From Aquatica leii (taxonomy: Eukaryota; Arthropoda; Insecta; Coleoptera; Lampyridae), in the NCBI GenBank assembly GCA_035610365.1, contig CM069432.1:261327177-261391176 (forward strand): a stretch of DNA of 64,000 nt, read 5' to 3'. Both the position numbers and the translations under genes were made by a program. Positions 9,960 to 21,944 of the stretch are shown piece by piece. The notes under the pieces are model-generated. The model did no database searches. It was not told the DNA's origin and saw only the letters and a list, made by a program, of their open reading frames with translations. Each line of letters begins with the position of its first letter. Positions within the stretch are counted from its first letter, which is position 1.

Positions 9960-12780
9960 CAAAACATGATACTTTCCAATGGTTCAGTTGGATTTGAGGG
10001 GTCAGCTATATCTCGTAGCTCACTGTAGATGCCGGTTTCATTATAAGATATGGACCGTACCTTCGAGGATCAAATTTGGACGCTGTGTGTTGAGCGGCAC
10101 TGCTCAGCAAGTGACTTTTTACAAGGACTAGGTCACCCTGTTGAAAGCCAGGTTTTTTTTGATCGGCATACTGCTTACTCTTGTCTTGCTGAACATTCTG
10201 CAGGTCATGAGTTTCTTGCAAGACATCTGTCATTCTTGCTAAATAAGGTGAAACGGCAGGAACATAGTTTTCTACTTCCATGATTTGACCATTTTATGTT
10301 AGACCTCATAAGCTCTTCTAAGTTCTCTTGCGAAGGTAAGATATGATGGGGTGTGCCCCGTGGTTTGACAGGGAGCACTATTGAAAGCAAAACGTAACGA
10401 TACTATTTTCTCATCCCACGAAATGTGATCACCTTGCGTAAGATTTGCAAGCCTGGGCTTTAAATCTGTTTTTCCTTTCTACCGGATTAGATTCGACATG
10501 ATACAATGGAGTCAATTCTTAACCAATCTTCAGGCAGGTGCATGTTTGCATGATTTCACTAACAAATTGCACACCGTTGTTACTAACAAGTCTTCGCGGA
10601 ATTCCATAACGTAAAAGTACTTCTTCAATAATAATTGCAGCGGTGGCAATTGATGTTGCTTGTTTCATAGGGAAAATTTCTATCTACCTTGAAGCAGTAT
10701 CTTCCACAATCAAAATCCATTTGTTTCCTTTTTTTGTTTCAGGCAAAGGGCTAAAGAAATCGACTGACACCGTTTCGAAACGGGCTGCAGGTGTAGGACT
10801 TTGAACAAGTTCAACGGGCTTTTGTTTCGATGTCTTATAGCGCTGGCATTCGATACAAGCTTTGGCATGAGTCATCACTGATTTTTTCATTCCTGGCCAA
10901 TAATAACGTTTTCGTATTCTTTGCAACGTACGTTCGATACCATCATGGCACGAAATTTGTTCATGATATTCTCGTAGTATCTCTTCACGATCTTTTTTTT
11001 GGAATGACGTTGCGCGTCCTCTTGGTCGTTTTCGGATAAGTAACGATAGAGAATACCTTTCTCCATGACGTACCCTCTTTCAGACTATTTCTGAACCTCT
11101 TCGAAGCGAGTTGCAGATTCAAGGTCATTTATAATTGTTGACAGATCGGTATCCGCAATATGCGAAGATCGCTTGGAGAAACTCGTAGTGAATTGAAAGT
11201 AATCGGACACATTGCTTTTCTTGTTTTGGTTCAGAGATAGGGGGTCGAGGCAACGTAACAGCTACGACATTAGCTTTTCTTGGAGCGTACTGAATCTTGA
11301 GAATAAAGGATTGGAGTTGCAGAGTTGAACCCTCAATGTACCCTCGAAACTTGGCAACAGCAAAAACAAGAGCCAGAGCCTCTCTTTCGGTAGTAGAGTA
11401 ATTCCTCTCAGAAGACGTCAAGAGGCGACTCGCGTATTCAACTGGTTTCTCCTGCTTATATTCCCCTTGCATTAAGACTGCTTCAATCGCATAATCACTG
11501 CTATCAGTTCGGATTATAAATAGTTTTGTATCATCTGCTTGGCAAAGAATGAGAGCCGTGACTAAACATCTTTTAAGCGTTTGAAAGGATTTTTCTTCTA
11601 AATCTCCCCATTTCCAAGTGGCAGATTTCTTTGTAGGATCCGTCAATGGGCGAGCTAGTTCGGAAAACCTCGGAATAAACTTACGAAACCAGCTGCACGT
11701 TTGCACAAAAATGCGTAACTGTTTAAGATTAACTAGGGGTGACCATGTTTTCAAAGCGACGATTTTGTCTGGGTCAGCTTGTATTCCGTCATTAGTAATA
11801 ACATGACCCAGGAACTTGACCTTTTCACAAGCAAAACATTTTCCCCGGTTTGAACGCAGATTGAATTGTTCTAGGCGTTTGAAAATTTCATATATAGATC
11901 TTCAAGCTGTTTTTCATATGATTTAGAAAGAATGATCAGATCATCAAGATAAGCATAAACATTTGTCTTTATTCCAACTTAGAATCTGTCGATCATTCTA
12001 GAGAAGGTGGCAGGAGCGTTACATATTCCAAAAAGTAACCGCTTCCAACTGAATATACCAAAAGGCGTAACAAAAGCTGTCTTGTCTCTATCGGTTTCGT
12101 GAACGCTAATCTGATGGTAACCAGATTGAAGGTTATTGTGGACATAAATTTAGTAGGCTTAGCGGAATGTAGAAGATCATCAATACGAGGCATTGGGTAT
12201 CGATTGCAGACAGTGATTGCATTAAGGCGACGATAATCAACGCAAAGACGATATTGACCAGATTTCTTAGGAACCAGAACTACTGGCGCTGCCCAACGAC
12301 TCTCACATTCCTCAATGATGTCATCGGCAAGCAACTGGTCTAACTGTTGTAAGATCTCTCTCTCTCTCTTCGCTATGGTCATATGGTACGGTGGTGAAAA
12401 AATAGGAGTTTTAGGCTGAATAACTATTTTGTGTTCAGCATAATCCGTAGGCTCTCCCCCTGGACGAAATGTAGTTTCATGCTTGGTAAGGAAAATGTTA
12501 AAGGATCGTCGTTGATCTGGAGTGAGCATGGTTCCCTCATCTTCTCTCAATGAAGTGAACGAAACGTTATTAACACTTGTGGAAGACTCAGCGAGATTAC
12601 TATCTATACGAGTTTTAGTGGCATATGGGAACCGCATTTCAGGATTCTCGACGAAGCACCATGTTTGGTCGGCAGTGTTCAAAAGAACTCGACCTTTTGA
12701 AAGGAAATCGATTCCCAAAAGAGTACGATTGGATTTGGTATTTGGAAAAACAATCATCTCCACAGTAATCGTCTTATGAG
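9960..12780 (-). pseudogene. Gypsy pol (RT, RNase H, integrase), frameshifted
   Basis: The pieces read right to left. 12763-11993 holds the end of the protease-like region (NRTLLGIDFL) and RT (WAAPVVLVPKKSGQYRLCVD, then RRLNAITVCNRYPMPRIDDL). The RT continues in another frame through a YAYLDDLIILS-type catalytic box near 11950. RNase H follows at 11754-11125 (FIIRTDSSDYAI, YSTTEREALALVFAVAKFR). The integrase HHCC zinc finger and core lie at 10980-10684 (KACIECQRY; VSVDFFSPLP). The integrase C-terminus lies at 10281-10006 (DLVLVKSHLL). At least four frame changes and several stops make the polyprotein non-functional. Confidence 0.85.
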
Positions 12781-12799
12781 CAATTTGTATGGGTACTGT

Positions 12800-13859
12800 C
12801 GTTGTTAAGACCTCTTATAGTGTATCAGTACCATCAGCTAGGGTTACGGAAAAGTTTTGTCTAGTGAAACTTCAACGATTTTTGAGAAGATTGTATAATG
12901 TTTCACCAGCGACTGATCTTGTAACTTCAGTGTCAGTGATAGCAGTTCCATTAGATTCCCAGATTTGAATTGGTAGAATGGGCCTTTGTAAACTTGGAAA
13001 TTTCTTTGCATCAAGTTCGCAGAATGTTGATTCTGATAAGGTTTGAAAAGCTTCAGCGGATGTTTTTGAGCGGCAGTTCGAACAGTTGGAACGAATGACT
13101 CCAGGAGTTCCACATCCGTAGCACAATAAAACTGGACGCGTGACAGCGTTCGGTTCACTCGAAACACTTGTTCGGTCAAAGTCTTTATTTTATTTAACTG
13201 TTTCTGTTTCTTGTTGCACTCGTTGATATGGTGTCCTTTCACACGACAATACGCGCACTTTCCACTAAAAGTTTTTTCAAACGCGCGGGAGGTCAAAACA
13301 TTTTCTTTCACTGGGTTTTCGGACAAAACTTCATCTAAAGATACTTCGATTGCACGTGCTTTTATCAAAAGTTCGTCACGCGGAATCCGTTCACGAACGC
13401 GGCAATTTATACGGCAACTGAGCTATAGAGCGCGAGCATTACACACAAATATTTTTGTTTTGTTCTTCAGAGAACAATTTCTTAAAAATGTTTAAAGGAG
13501 GTGTCTTCTGGCCATAAGTTTGTTTTATCAAATCGATGGCTTCTTGCCATGTAGTAATTGAATACTTGATTCCTTGATACCAAACAGAAGCAATACCGGT
13601 AAGAAGAACGGGCAAACCTCTAAAAACATTTTCATCAGACACGTTTAAAAATTAAGACGGTATCTAAAAAAGCTTCTACTGAAGAAGACGCTTCACCATC
13701 AAAACGCGCGGTACATGTAGTAAAATTACCATTTTGTTCTTTAAGCGTTGGTGTGCTGTCGGAACTACGCGAAGGTTGTTGTATAGATAACAAAAGTTCG
13801 CGAAATTGTTCAGTTGTTAAGGTCACGGAAGACGAAACATCATCGTTTTTTGGAGGCAT
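12800..13859 (-). pseudogene. Gypsy gag and protease, frameshifted
   Basis: The likely gag start is the ATG at 13859 (MPPKNDDVSSSVTLTTEQF). It is followed by a capsid-like segment at 13642-13439 (RGLPVLLTGIASVWYQGIKY). A CCHC knuckle (CAYCRVKGHHINEC) and a second Cys cluster (CYGCGTPG) lie in different frames at about 13260 and 13120. The protease reads GTAITDTEVTRSVAGE near 12935; family members normally have DTG or DSG at the catalytic Asp, so the Gly is lost here. Three or more frame changes are needed to read the region through. Confidence 0.8.
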
Positions 13860-14290
13860 GTTTCCCGATAGACGCAAAGAATAATTCACTAAGAACACGC
13901 AACAACGTTCAATTAAAGTGTGGCTAAATTATTCGGTTTATAATAAAAAGTTACTCGTAAAATAAACACAAAGATGTAATCTGCATTCGCGAAATTTGAG
14001 TATGTAAATACGTTCAACAATACGCAGAATTGAACAAAACTCAAAACAATTCACACCACAAGGTTAATTACATGTACCTACACTGAATAATGCGAATGAG
14101 CGCTATTTTTTTAATACACATACACGGAGTATCAATAAGGACGTTATTCAAGCACGTACGTTTTTTGCAAGATTGACAAGACGTAGCAAGATACATTAAG
14201 GTCAACGGTCGATATACGCAATTAGAATTTACAGCGCTGAATCGACAATTCGCACAATATGAATTATTTCACAACATTTACCATTTTTCG

Positions 14291-14309
14291 AGCCCCACGT
14301 TGGGCGCCA
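14291..14309 (-). other. Gypsy primer-binding site, tRNA-Lys type
   Basis: On the plus strand this reads AGCCCCACGTTGGGCGCCA, the 3' end of an insect tRNA-Lys plus the added CCA. On the element's strand it is therefore the exact complement of that tRNA end. It abuts the U5 end of the right LTR with a gap of 0-2 bases. The match is from my knowledge of the tRNA sequence. Confidence 0.85.
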
Positions 14310-14477
14310 CTATAACGTAGTTTTTATTACACGTTATTTATTGTAATAAATAATATAAATGTTATAGAAAGAAAACATAATTCATGTCACTAATTTAAAC
14401 TTAAGGTAACCACACAATGATAATCACGCGTTACTTATCTCTTGATGTTGTTGACTCTGATCGGGATTTTATGTACA
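14310..14477 (-). repeat. Gypsy 5' LTR
   Basis: The right LTR copy, about 168 bp, lies next to the primer-binding site. Its outer end (TGTACATAAAATCCCGATC on the minus strand) is shared with the left copy. Confidence 0.75.
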
Positions 14478-15049
14478 GGATTTTTCACACTTTTCAAGTT
14501 CAAATTTCACCCAATTTGTTAACATATTGTAACAATTAAACTAATTTATTTATACTAAAAATATGTACACGTTTATAACTAACCGAACTAATTAAATCTA
14601 AGGATATTTAATAAAAACACTTACACTAATTTATATAGCACTATCACTTACACGAAAGATAAAGTCCGCGGATAACTTCAGTTTAACACTTATTGTTTAC
14701 ATTAAAGTCATGAACGATTTTAATTCGTCGTATTTATCTCGACACACGTTAATCACTTATTTATTTAAACTTAAATAATCTCTTTAACACTACCGTCTTC
14801 GAATTACTGGAATAACTCACTTATGATGCCGCATTTATACATTTTGGCCAAACGTTCGAGAATTTTTTATATATTTTGGTGAACGTTCTGGAAATGGATA
14901 AAAACTTCGTGAAGGCTCTCATAAGTGAGATCTTTAAAAAAATCATCCAGCGTAATGCGTTACTTAACTGAAAAACACAAGATCCAGTGTGCTCAATGAA
15001 GAGGTCAAATTAAATCTATTATTAACCTAATATCCCCATTAGGCAGGTA
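14478..15049. other. Non-coding stretch right of Gypsy
   Basis: No gene is seen. Around 14851-14892 two GAACGTTCTGG / CCAAACGTTCGAGAA blocks form a weak inverted pair that also resembles alternating nGAAn / nTTCn heat-shock-element units. No promoter or coding sequence nearby supports that reading. Confidence 0.3.
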
Positions 15050-15290
15050 GCGCGCGAACTTCAAATTAGTCAGTCTGCAGTAGTAAAAATTCTCAAAGCC
15101 CAAAAATTTTATCCATATAAACTAAGAATATTTTAAGAACATAAAGTAGATGTTGACGGAAATATAAACGGAGCGAGATACTTAGAATTCATTTGGTAAA
15201 AGCTAATGTCCAGAACAGAAATATCTGGTTTCAACAAGATAGTGCACTTCCTCATTTTGCAAGACTTGCTTTTACCGGTTAACCAGTAGT
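15050..15290 (+). pseudogene. Tc1/mariner-superfamily transposase fragment
   Basis: The plus strand encodes a helix-turn-helix-like piece (VARELQISQSAVVKILKAQK) followed by FYPYKL. After an apparent internal deletion comes DGNINGARYLEFI, and then, in another frame, IWFQQDSALPHFAR. The last motif matches the region around the second catalytic Asp in IS630/Tc1/mariner transposases (usually WFQQDGAPPH). Stops, a frame change and the deletion make it a relic. No terminal inverted repeats were found. Confidence 0.65.
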
Positions 15291-15329
15291 GTGGGGTTGG
15301 ATTGTTATATTTACCAACCGACTAAAAAA

Positions 15330-16710
15330 CGTCCCTCACGCTGTGAAAAATAGTCTGGTACCATCATTTGCAATTTTTTTGTGTTTTAAAGACCAACATT
15401 TGTTGCATCTCGATACCCTGACATGTCTCTCCAGTTTGCAATTATTTAGGCCTATCCTGATCCACTGTTGTTTCATTAACCTATCGGCTAGTGTCTTTTC
15501 AAGCGTTGCTTTAACTTTTTGTGTCATTTCTATTGCGTCTTATTGTTTCTAGTTTTATGTCTTCATAGTTTTCTGTGAGTAGTTTTGTAAAGTGTATTTC
15601 TTCTTTTCTATTTGTGGCGATTAACAATTTTCCATCTTTTATACTTCTTGGATTGTTAATTTTTGTTGATATTTCTTTTTTGAATATTTTTTTGATAGCT
15701 TTTAGCTTTGAGCTTTTTGATCTACTATTAAGGCATAGCTTTGTCTTCATACTTTTCTTTTATCTTCTTCTTCTATGTTGGTTTTTCAGTGGCCCAGCAG
15801 TATAGCTTTTAGTTTTTTTGGATAATGCATTCCACAATTTTCCTGAGGTTCTCTATTCTTAACTTCTTCAGCTGATTCAGGATTATTTTTTCATCATCTA
15901 CTAGTTTCTCTCTTAATTCGTGTAGTTTATCCCACACTTCTTCTCCGTTTTTGTATATTATTTTTATTTTTATTTGTTTACTTGCGGTTTTGTTATTCCT
16001 TGTTAATGTTACTGTTTTACTTAATATTTCGAAGTCTTCTTTACCACTTTTCATTTTTGGATATTTATTGATAAAAATTCGGTGTAAACATTTGCTTGCG
16101 TTTTCGTTATCCTTATTTATCTAAAGAGTTTTAAACACGTTTTCTGGCTCGTCTAGAGGATTTCTTTTGCCTATTGTTGTTTTTTGAAAAACTCTATGGT
16201 TTAATTTTTCTTCCACAATGTGTTTGAAGTCGTATATCGTCTTTATGGTTGTGATGTCATTTAATTTTTCTCTTCCTTGTACATCTTTATCTATGGTTTG
16301 TGTCGTTACTTCTCTAGTATTTTCTAGATTAGGTTCTATTTCTAAGTCTTCTGTCTGTGTTTTGGTTTCTATAGTCATCTTCTTCCATTTGCTGTTCAAA
16401 AAATTTGTTACCGTGTTTTTATTTCGGTTACTCACTTGTATTTTTATTCTTGCAACTATTCTATTTATTTAATTTCTTTCTTTGTGTTAGTGTTTGCGTG
16501 TACGATTTTTTGGTGTTCATTGAATTGATATGTTAGTGTCTCTACAGTTTTGATTAAGTCAACAATTTTTTTGTAGATATCTTCGATAAATGATTGCTTT
16601 GTCGTTTTTCTTTTCCTGCCTTGTCCACTCAAAGAACAGCATCTTGTGTGGATGGTCCTTATTATTCTAGTAGTCAGACTGTTGCTTGAAGCCTGGTTTA
16701 CTACCTCCAA
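15330..16710 (-). pseudogene. R1-type non-LTR retrotransposon ORF1 (gag-like), degenerate
   Basis: A minus-strand series reads right to left. It starts with a lysine/glutamate-rich coiled-coil-like N-terminus (16710-16465), then acidic linker pieces (16435-16121), then EEVWDKLHELREKLVDDEKI (16054-15809) and NPRSIKDGKLLIATNRKEEI (15750-15511). It ends at a Cys-rich nucleic-acid-binding end, VSRCNKCWSLKHKKI (15527-15336). The motif order matches ORF1 proteins of R1-clade elements in insects, which bind RNA and precede an endonuclease-RT ORF. The second and third CCHC knuckles and all of ORF2 are missing on the left side. Frame changes between every piece show it is dead. Confidence 0.7.
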
Positions 16711-18781
16711 AAACAGGGTTGCTTGATAACGACCCGTGGGTTTCCACGTGCCGGCTCTAAGGTATCCGTCTCTTGTTCGGCATATATTGTGGTCCGTGTG
16801 TTCATTATGGTTTCCATTTTCGTGTTCATGTATTTTATGCTTTTAGGCTTGATTCCATCAACGTAGGACCAAAAATTGAAGACAAGAAGAAAGATCGAAA
16901 GCGTCATCATATGTTGCGCTTCACTACTCTTGTAAGACCTGTTCTTGGTTAGCTGGATATTGATACTTAGATTCCCAGATCTCACTCCTTTCGATTTTCT
17001 TCTATGAAGATGAAAAGCAAAGTTTTTAAAACCAAAGTCGTAGAAAGCTTGAATAAGACTTAAGTGTAGATTAATTTCCCCAAATTTTATCAGAAACGTT
17101 CAAAACGAATTTGAAGTGCGATTCTGGTGTTGCCCAATAGTGATTGAGCATTTATTGAAGTAAAATTTTCAAGTAGAATAGATTTAAAAATTTTTTTTAA
17201 ATAGAAAATGTTTACGCATTTACTTGGAAATAGCAAGCAATAAAATAATAAAATTTCGTAATTAAGTGTAACTTATTTGCTTTTCAAAGAAAAAAAAAGC
17301 ACTGTTGCCATTTGAAAAATTACCGATGTCATATTTCTGGTTTAGGACACATTGTATAATGTTTGAAAATGCGTGTCCGAACATTATTTTTTCAAAAAAA
17401 GAAAGGTATCTCATTTACTGAATTTATTCCAAGTTACAGACTCGCACTGTATAATAACCAAAATTTTTTTAAGATTTCAAATTTCAAACTTTTTAACTTT
17501 ACTTTTTTTTCTAACACGATCAATTTTAATATTTGAAATAAAATAGTATGTTTATATTATTGATTTTGAAGGTATAACTATATTATTGATGTAATAGAAA
17601 TCCTACGTGTTTACCATGTTAAATCAACAATAGAAATTTGTGTGTTCTTGATTAACCTCAAAGTCAAAGGAGACGCTTTTGTGTTGTAATCAACAGTATC
17701 TGTAAAGATCAACGTTGGAGAGGATACAATAGATATTTAATTTAAGTACCGACACAGTTGTTATACAACCTAAGCATTTTACGTAATCCTTAAAAGTAAA
17801 ATAGATTCGATTCACAATTAGCTTTTTCCTATCGTCAAATATTCTTTTTCCTGCCGGAGCGCACATAAATTTGATTTGGGATTTAAGTGTAGCATCTCTT
17901 TGTATTTAGAGAACAGCGAAATTCAAATAAATCCTCTTTTATTTTAATGATTTGCTAACAAGGTACTAGATATTCCAGTTAGTAAATTTTATGTGTATTT
18001 TAGGTTCGCTTCAATTTAAAATTCAGAAAAATTCCGCATAAATTTTTTGGATTTTCATTTGAATAATTATTATGTTAAACGGCGCAAATCTTTTCAGATT
18101 TGATTGTAATTTTAAAAATAAACTTTTCGAATTCGAATTTAATACCGCTTTGTGTTTTTTTTATTATTTTGATTATATAGTTGAGCGTAATTAATATTAT
18201 TATTACTTTAGTTCTCTTAGTTTATTTATTTTTACGTTTATTATACGTTTTAATAGTTGAAGCGTAATAAGCAGAGAGGAATTTTAACATTCTGTTTTGT
18301 GATGACGAAAACCAATTTTGTAGGAATGTAGAAATGAGCAATTCTGAATTGTTACGTCTTCAAAAGTACTTACTCAGTTGTAAATATTCATGTAATTAGG
18401 TACGTTTATAAATATTGACGTTGACGAACTGTCTTTATAGAACTACACAGACTATATCTTCTAAATTGCATAATAATTACAGTTTACTTATTTCTGATGT
18501 AACTATTATTTATTAAAAATTTTAAGACGAACGTAACAAAAAGGCCACATTCACTAATAATTCGACTGATACAAGACGAAATAAATTGACCGGTGTGAAG
18601 GTAGCCACGGATCTAGCCATAGAAATTCGTTTTGAAGTTAATGGCAATATAAAGCTTTTAAACATTTCCAAATTAAAGTTAATATATAAATATACGCCAT
18701 AAACATGATTTATTATAATTTTTATTAAAAATAATATAAATCATTTCAATAAACATGTATTTAAAAATGTAATTGTAATAG
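16711..18781. other. Stretch without recognisable genes
   Basis: A 94-codon minus-strand frame at 16985-16701 could be further upstream sequence of the R1-type element, but it shows no motif. The remainder is AT-rich with no supported gene. Confidence 0.4.
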
Positions 18782-18926
18782 TGCGATTTTTACAAAGGTA
18801 GTCATTTTTGATTTTTCTGCAAATTTGTTTATAACTATATTAAACAATTAATAACAACATATCAAAAAATTACAATGAGGCTAATTTGCAGAAAAATTGA
18901 AAATGACTATCTTTGTGAAAATTGCG
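18782..18926. mobile_element. Short foldback (MITE-like hairpin)
   Basis: Arms at 18782-18825 and 18883-18926 are about 44 bp with roughly 85-90% complementarity by eye (ATTTTTCTGCAAATT pairs with AATTTGCAGAAAAAT). They flank a 57-bp AT-rich loop. The size and shape fit a miniature inverted-repeat element or a foldback. I saw no coding sequence and no convincing target duplication. Confidence 0.6.
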
Positions 18927-19435
18927 TTTGTTTATGTGGGAATGTAAGCTGAGCGTTGCTGTGAATTCGACGTAAAATAACTTTTTTTTTAAGAAATAGC
19001 CTCATCATAATCATCGATTTAAACATGAGTAACGCATTTTGTCTTAACGAATATACAAGGTGTCTTACGCTAGCATATTTAATTCATAACACTACTACAG
19101 TTTGAAATGCAAAAAAAATGTTTTTTGCAAATGACAGTTAATATACCGTTCTATTAAAAAAATTAAGATATCTTTGTTAGCAAATTCCATAATTTAATGT
19201 TGCCACGCAGAAGATACCTCAATTGTAGTTAACACCAACCACAACTTTCTAGCTAATTTAGTTTCAAAGATGTAATTGATTCCTTGGAGCACTACAAACG
19301 TCAAAATTTCCTAAAACTGCTACGTTGCGTCCCAATTGTACATCTTGGGTCCAAACTGTGATTAACTAAATGATCATTGTATGCATCTTTTGTTTTATTT
19401 GTATCAATTATCTACATAACGTAATTGTCTATTAT
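18927..19435. other. Non-coding spacer
   Basis: No gene or repeat is supported here. Confidence 0.4.
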
Positions 19436-19708
19436 CTACATATATATTCGGTCAGGTTTCTGTATACTTGCTGTGTTATCCATTTTCGAAGTGACCAGTA
19501 CGTTCAGGAACGGAATGTTTCTGTTTGTTTCGGTCTCCAGGGTGAATTTGATGTTGGGTTCTAACTGGTCGTTGTAGACCATCATAAAATTCGGAGAGAT
19601 AAAAATGTTGGCTACATCTCGAAACTTCTGGCCTAGACTATACAACGAAGCCATCGAAATCCAGAAGTACGATCATTTAAACAGAGATAATGGTATTGAT
19701 CTAGCCCT

Positions 19709-19803
19709 AATATGAGTTTTTTAAAGTTTTCGAGCTTTTTAAGTTTTGTGAATTGTGAAAATAGGGAACGCGGTTCAAAACCCGAAACTTTTTACGTGTG
19801 AAT
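19709..19803 (+). repeat. PLE left direct repeat (pseudo-LTR core)
   Basis: This is a direct copy of 22873-22987, with matching blocks CGAGCTTTTTAAGTTTTGTG and GGAACGCGG.CAAAACCCGA. The right copy has small insertions. Confidence 0.75.
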
Positions 19804-19869
19804 GTATCTGAATTATGAGAAAGCCGCAGAAATTGCCAAAAAAGCAAAGAAAACACAAATGACGAAGTT

Positions 19870-20640
19870 CTAGAAGTTGAAGCAAGAACAACATCCTCTA
19901 AATCCGTAATTGGAGACAGATGTGATCATCGTTAATCTGTTCTCCACCACACTCAGCGAACCAGTAACAGCCATTTTATCTAAAGGAGGAAACTTTGCTA
20001 TAAGACAAAAAATAGTGAGTTCATTAGAGAGCATTCTGAGAACTATACCACAACACATTTAAGAAGAACTGAACTGAAGAAGTCTACAGCACCGAGATCC
20101 AACATCAATCGGAATGAAAAAATTGCCCAAATGGAAATCAAGGCCAACAGAGAAATCACTATACTACCAGCTGACAAAGCAAATGCCAGTGTAATCGTGA
20201 ACATCAACGATAACATAAACAAAATCAACACATTGCATACAAACCGTTGAAGAGGAATCTAATAAAAACTATGGAGAAAAAGATTTCGGCCGTTGTAAAA
20301 TCTGCAAGCACAATCTCAGACAATCAGAAAATTTGCCTAATTTCTTCAGACAGCTCGACACCACACTTTTACGGTAGTCCGAACATTCACAAATCAGGGA
20401 CACCGTTTTGCCTAATTGTGAGTGCTACAGGTTCAGCCACCCATCCTTTGGCCAGACACGTATGTGCTATTTTACAACCGCAAAAAGCATCCATCGCGTT
20501 AAGAATTCCCAGCAGTTCATCTCAAAGATTAAAGAGATGAAATTGTAAGCTGAAGATATTTTGGTCAGTTTTGATGTAACCTCTATTTTCACAAAAGTGC
20601 CACTATAAATAACATTAGACATTATAACCGATACTTACAA
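19870..20640 (+). pseudogene. PLE reverse transcriptase, N-terminal part
   Basis: Three frames together give recognisable Penelope polyprotein. They are EPVTAILSKGGNFAI and SILRTIPQHI near 19960-20060, ANREITILPADKANASVIVN at 20140-20210, and a plus-strand run at 20247-20540 with STPHFYGSPNIHKSGTPF and VSATGSATHPLARHV. It ends at LVSFDVTSIFTKVPL near 20560-20605, the block preceding the palm. The usual GxPKIHK is GSPNIHK here. Coding sequence is cut by the insertion just downstream. Confidence 0.75.
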
Positions 20641-21944
20641 TAATATCGTTTACTACATTTATCAATACGAAAAAAACGATTCAAACTACTTCGATCATCG
20701 AACTTCTGATTATGTATAGGGGAATTCGCACGTTCGGGTAACAGATCAATGACAATTTTTACTAAAACTTGTGCATTCAATTTTTGGTTATAAAATATAA
20801 ACAAATAATCAAATAAACACATCTATTTACTAAATGCACAAATTTAATAAACCAACAAAAGAAATAAATCAAACAATTTATAAAATATATAGAAAAATTT
20901 AAGTTACAATTTTCTATACATGAAAATAAATCAAATAATTATCGTTAAAATGAATAACTAATACTAAATTTTCTAAATTCAAACTAAGATCATATCTATC
21001 TTTCACAAACTTATTAAACTAAATTATTTACAGAATGAATGCCAATTTATCAAAATCAATTTCGATCTATACGATCTAACAACAAAATGCCAGTTCTTAC
21101 AACGAAGACCAAATGTTACGATAATATTACGAATTTGCGAATGCTTTGTCTTACGACAAAGGCTTCTATTTATTTTCAAATCAATCATGACGAAAGTTAT
21201 AGTGAGGAAATGCAATGAATGTACATCCTTCGAACTTATATAATTAACGAACTAACGAAATTCATACCTCTGTATATGATGGTTTGACAAGGTCAATTTT
21301 GAAGTTTTCCTTATCGACAATACGATACCAATGGAATTTTACAATTGTGTCGACTCCAGAAAATGTAAATTCTTCAATACAATAACGAACGACTTGTAGC
21401 GATAAAAGTGACTTCCATTTATGCTACAACAACATCTCAATTGGGATGTTAGTTTTAATTCTAACGAGATTTACAAATACGAGGTTGGATCTATACAATT
21501 CGTTGACGCCATTTTTCTTCAACTAAATGTGTCACAATCAACTATAATTTTCGACTAAAAATATACGATTTTCGAGAACCATATCTTAAAGCAACGAAAT
21601 TACAATAAATTCTACAAAATTAACGAATGCTTGCCCTTTATAATTACATTAAGAAGGCTTAAGAGCTTTCACAACGTGTGTATTAGCGAACAGCATAATT
21701 GAAAAGAAAGAAACAATTTCTATTCGCGCATGACGATTTTGCGCGACATGTACGATAATTCAAATAACTACAAGTTTTCCATAGGCGTGCTATAAAAGTT
21801 AACGTATGGGTTCGAGCAACAATTAAATTCATAATTAGGTGTTACAAAATCATCAAGACCAAATTACAAAAAGCAAAATTGGACGAGGAGCTTAACGGAT
21901 TAAGATAACTTTACTAAAAGTTCACGTATTTTTTTTGAAAACGA
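20641..21944. mobile_element. Unidentified insertion inside the PLE RT
   Basis: PLE coding stops near 20640 and resumes near 21945, so about 1.3 kb of unrelated AT-rich sequence sits between the fingers and the catalytic box. No ORF, LTR pair or inverted repeat was recognised in it. Both edges are approximate. It may be a solo LTR or a non-autonomous element. Confidence 0.5.

Larger units (their letters stand above)
9655..14477 (-). mobile_element. Degenerate Gypsy-type LTR retrotransposon
   Basis: Reading on the minus strand the order is 5' LTR (right), primer-binding site, gag with zinc knuckles, protease, reverse transcriptase, RNase H, integrase, 3' LTR (left). The order RT, RNase H, integrase is that of Ty3/Gypsy elements. 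The LTR copies at 9655-9790 and 14310-14477 share TATAACGTAG at one end and CGGGATTTTATGTACAGGAT near the other. The left copy is shorter because of internal deletions. All coding parts carry frameshifts. I could not confirm a target-site duplication, so the outer limits are good to about 10 bp. Confidence 0.88.

Noticed and set aside
14851..14892. Heat-shock element
   Set aside because: Alternating GAA/TTC-like units occur, but there is no promoter or gene next to them.
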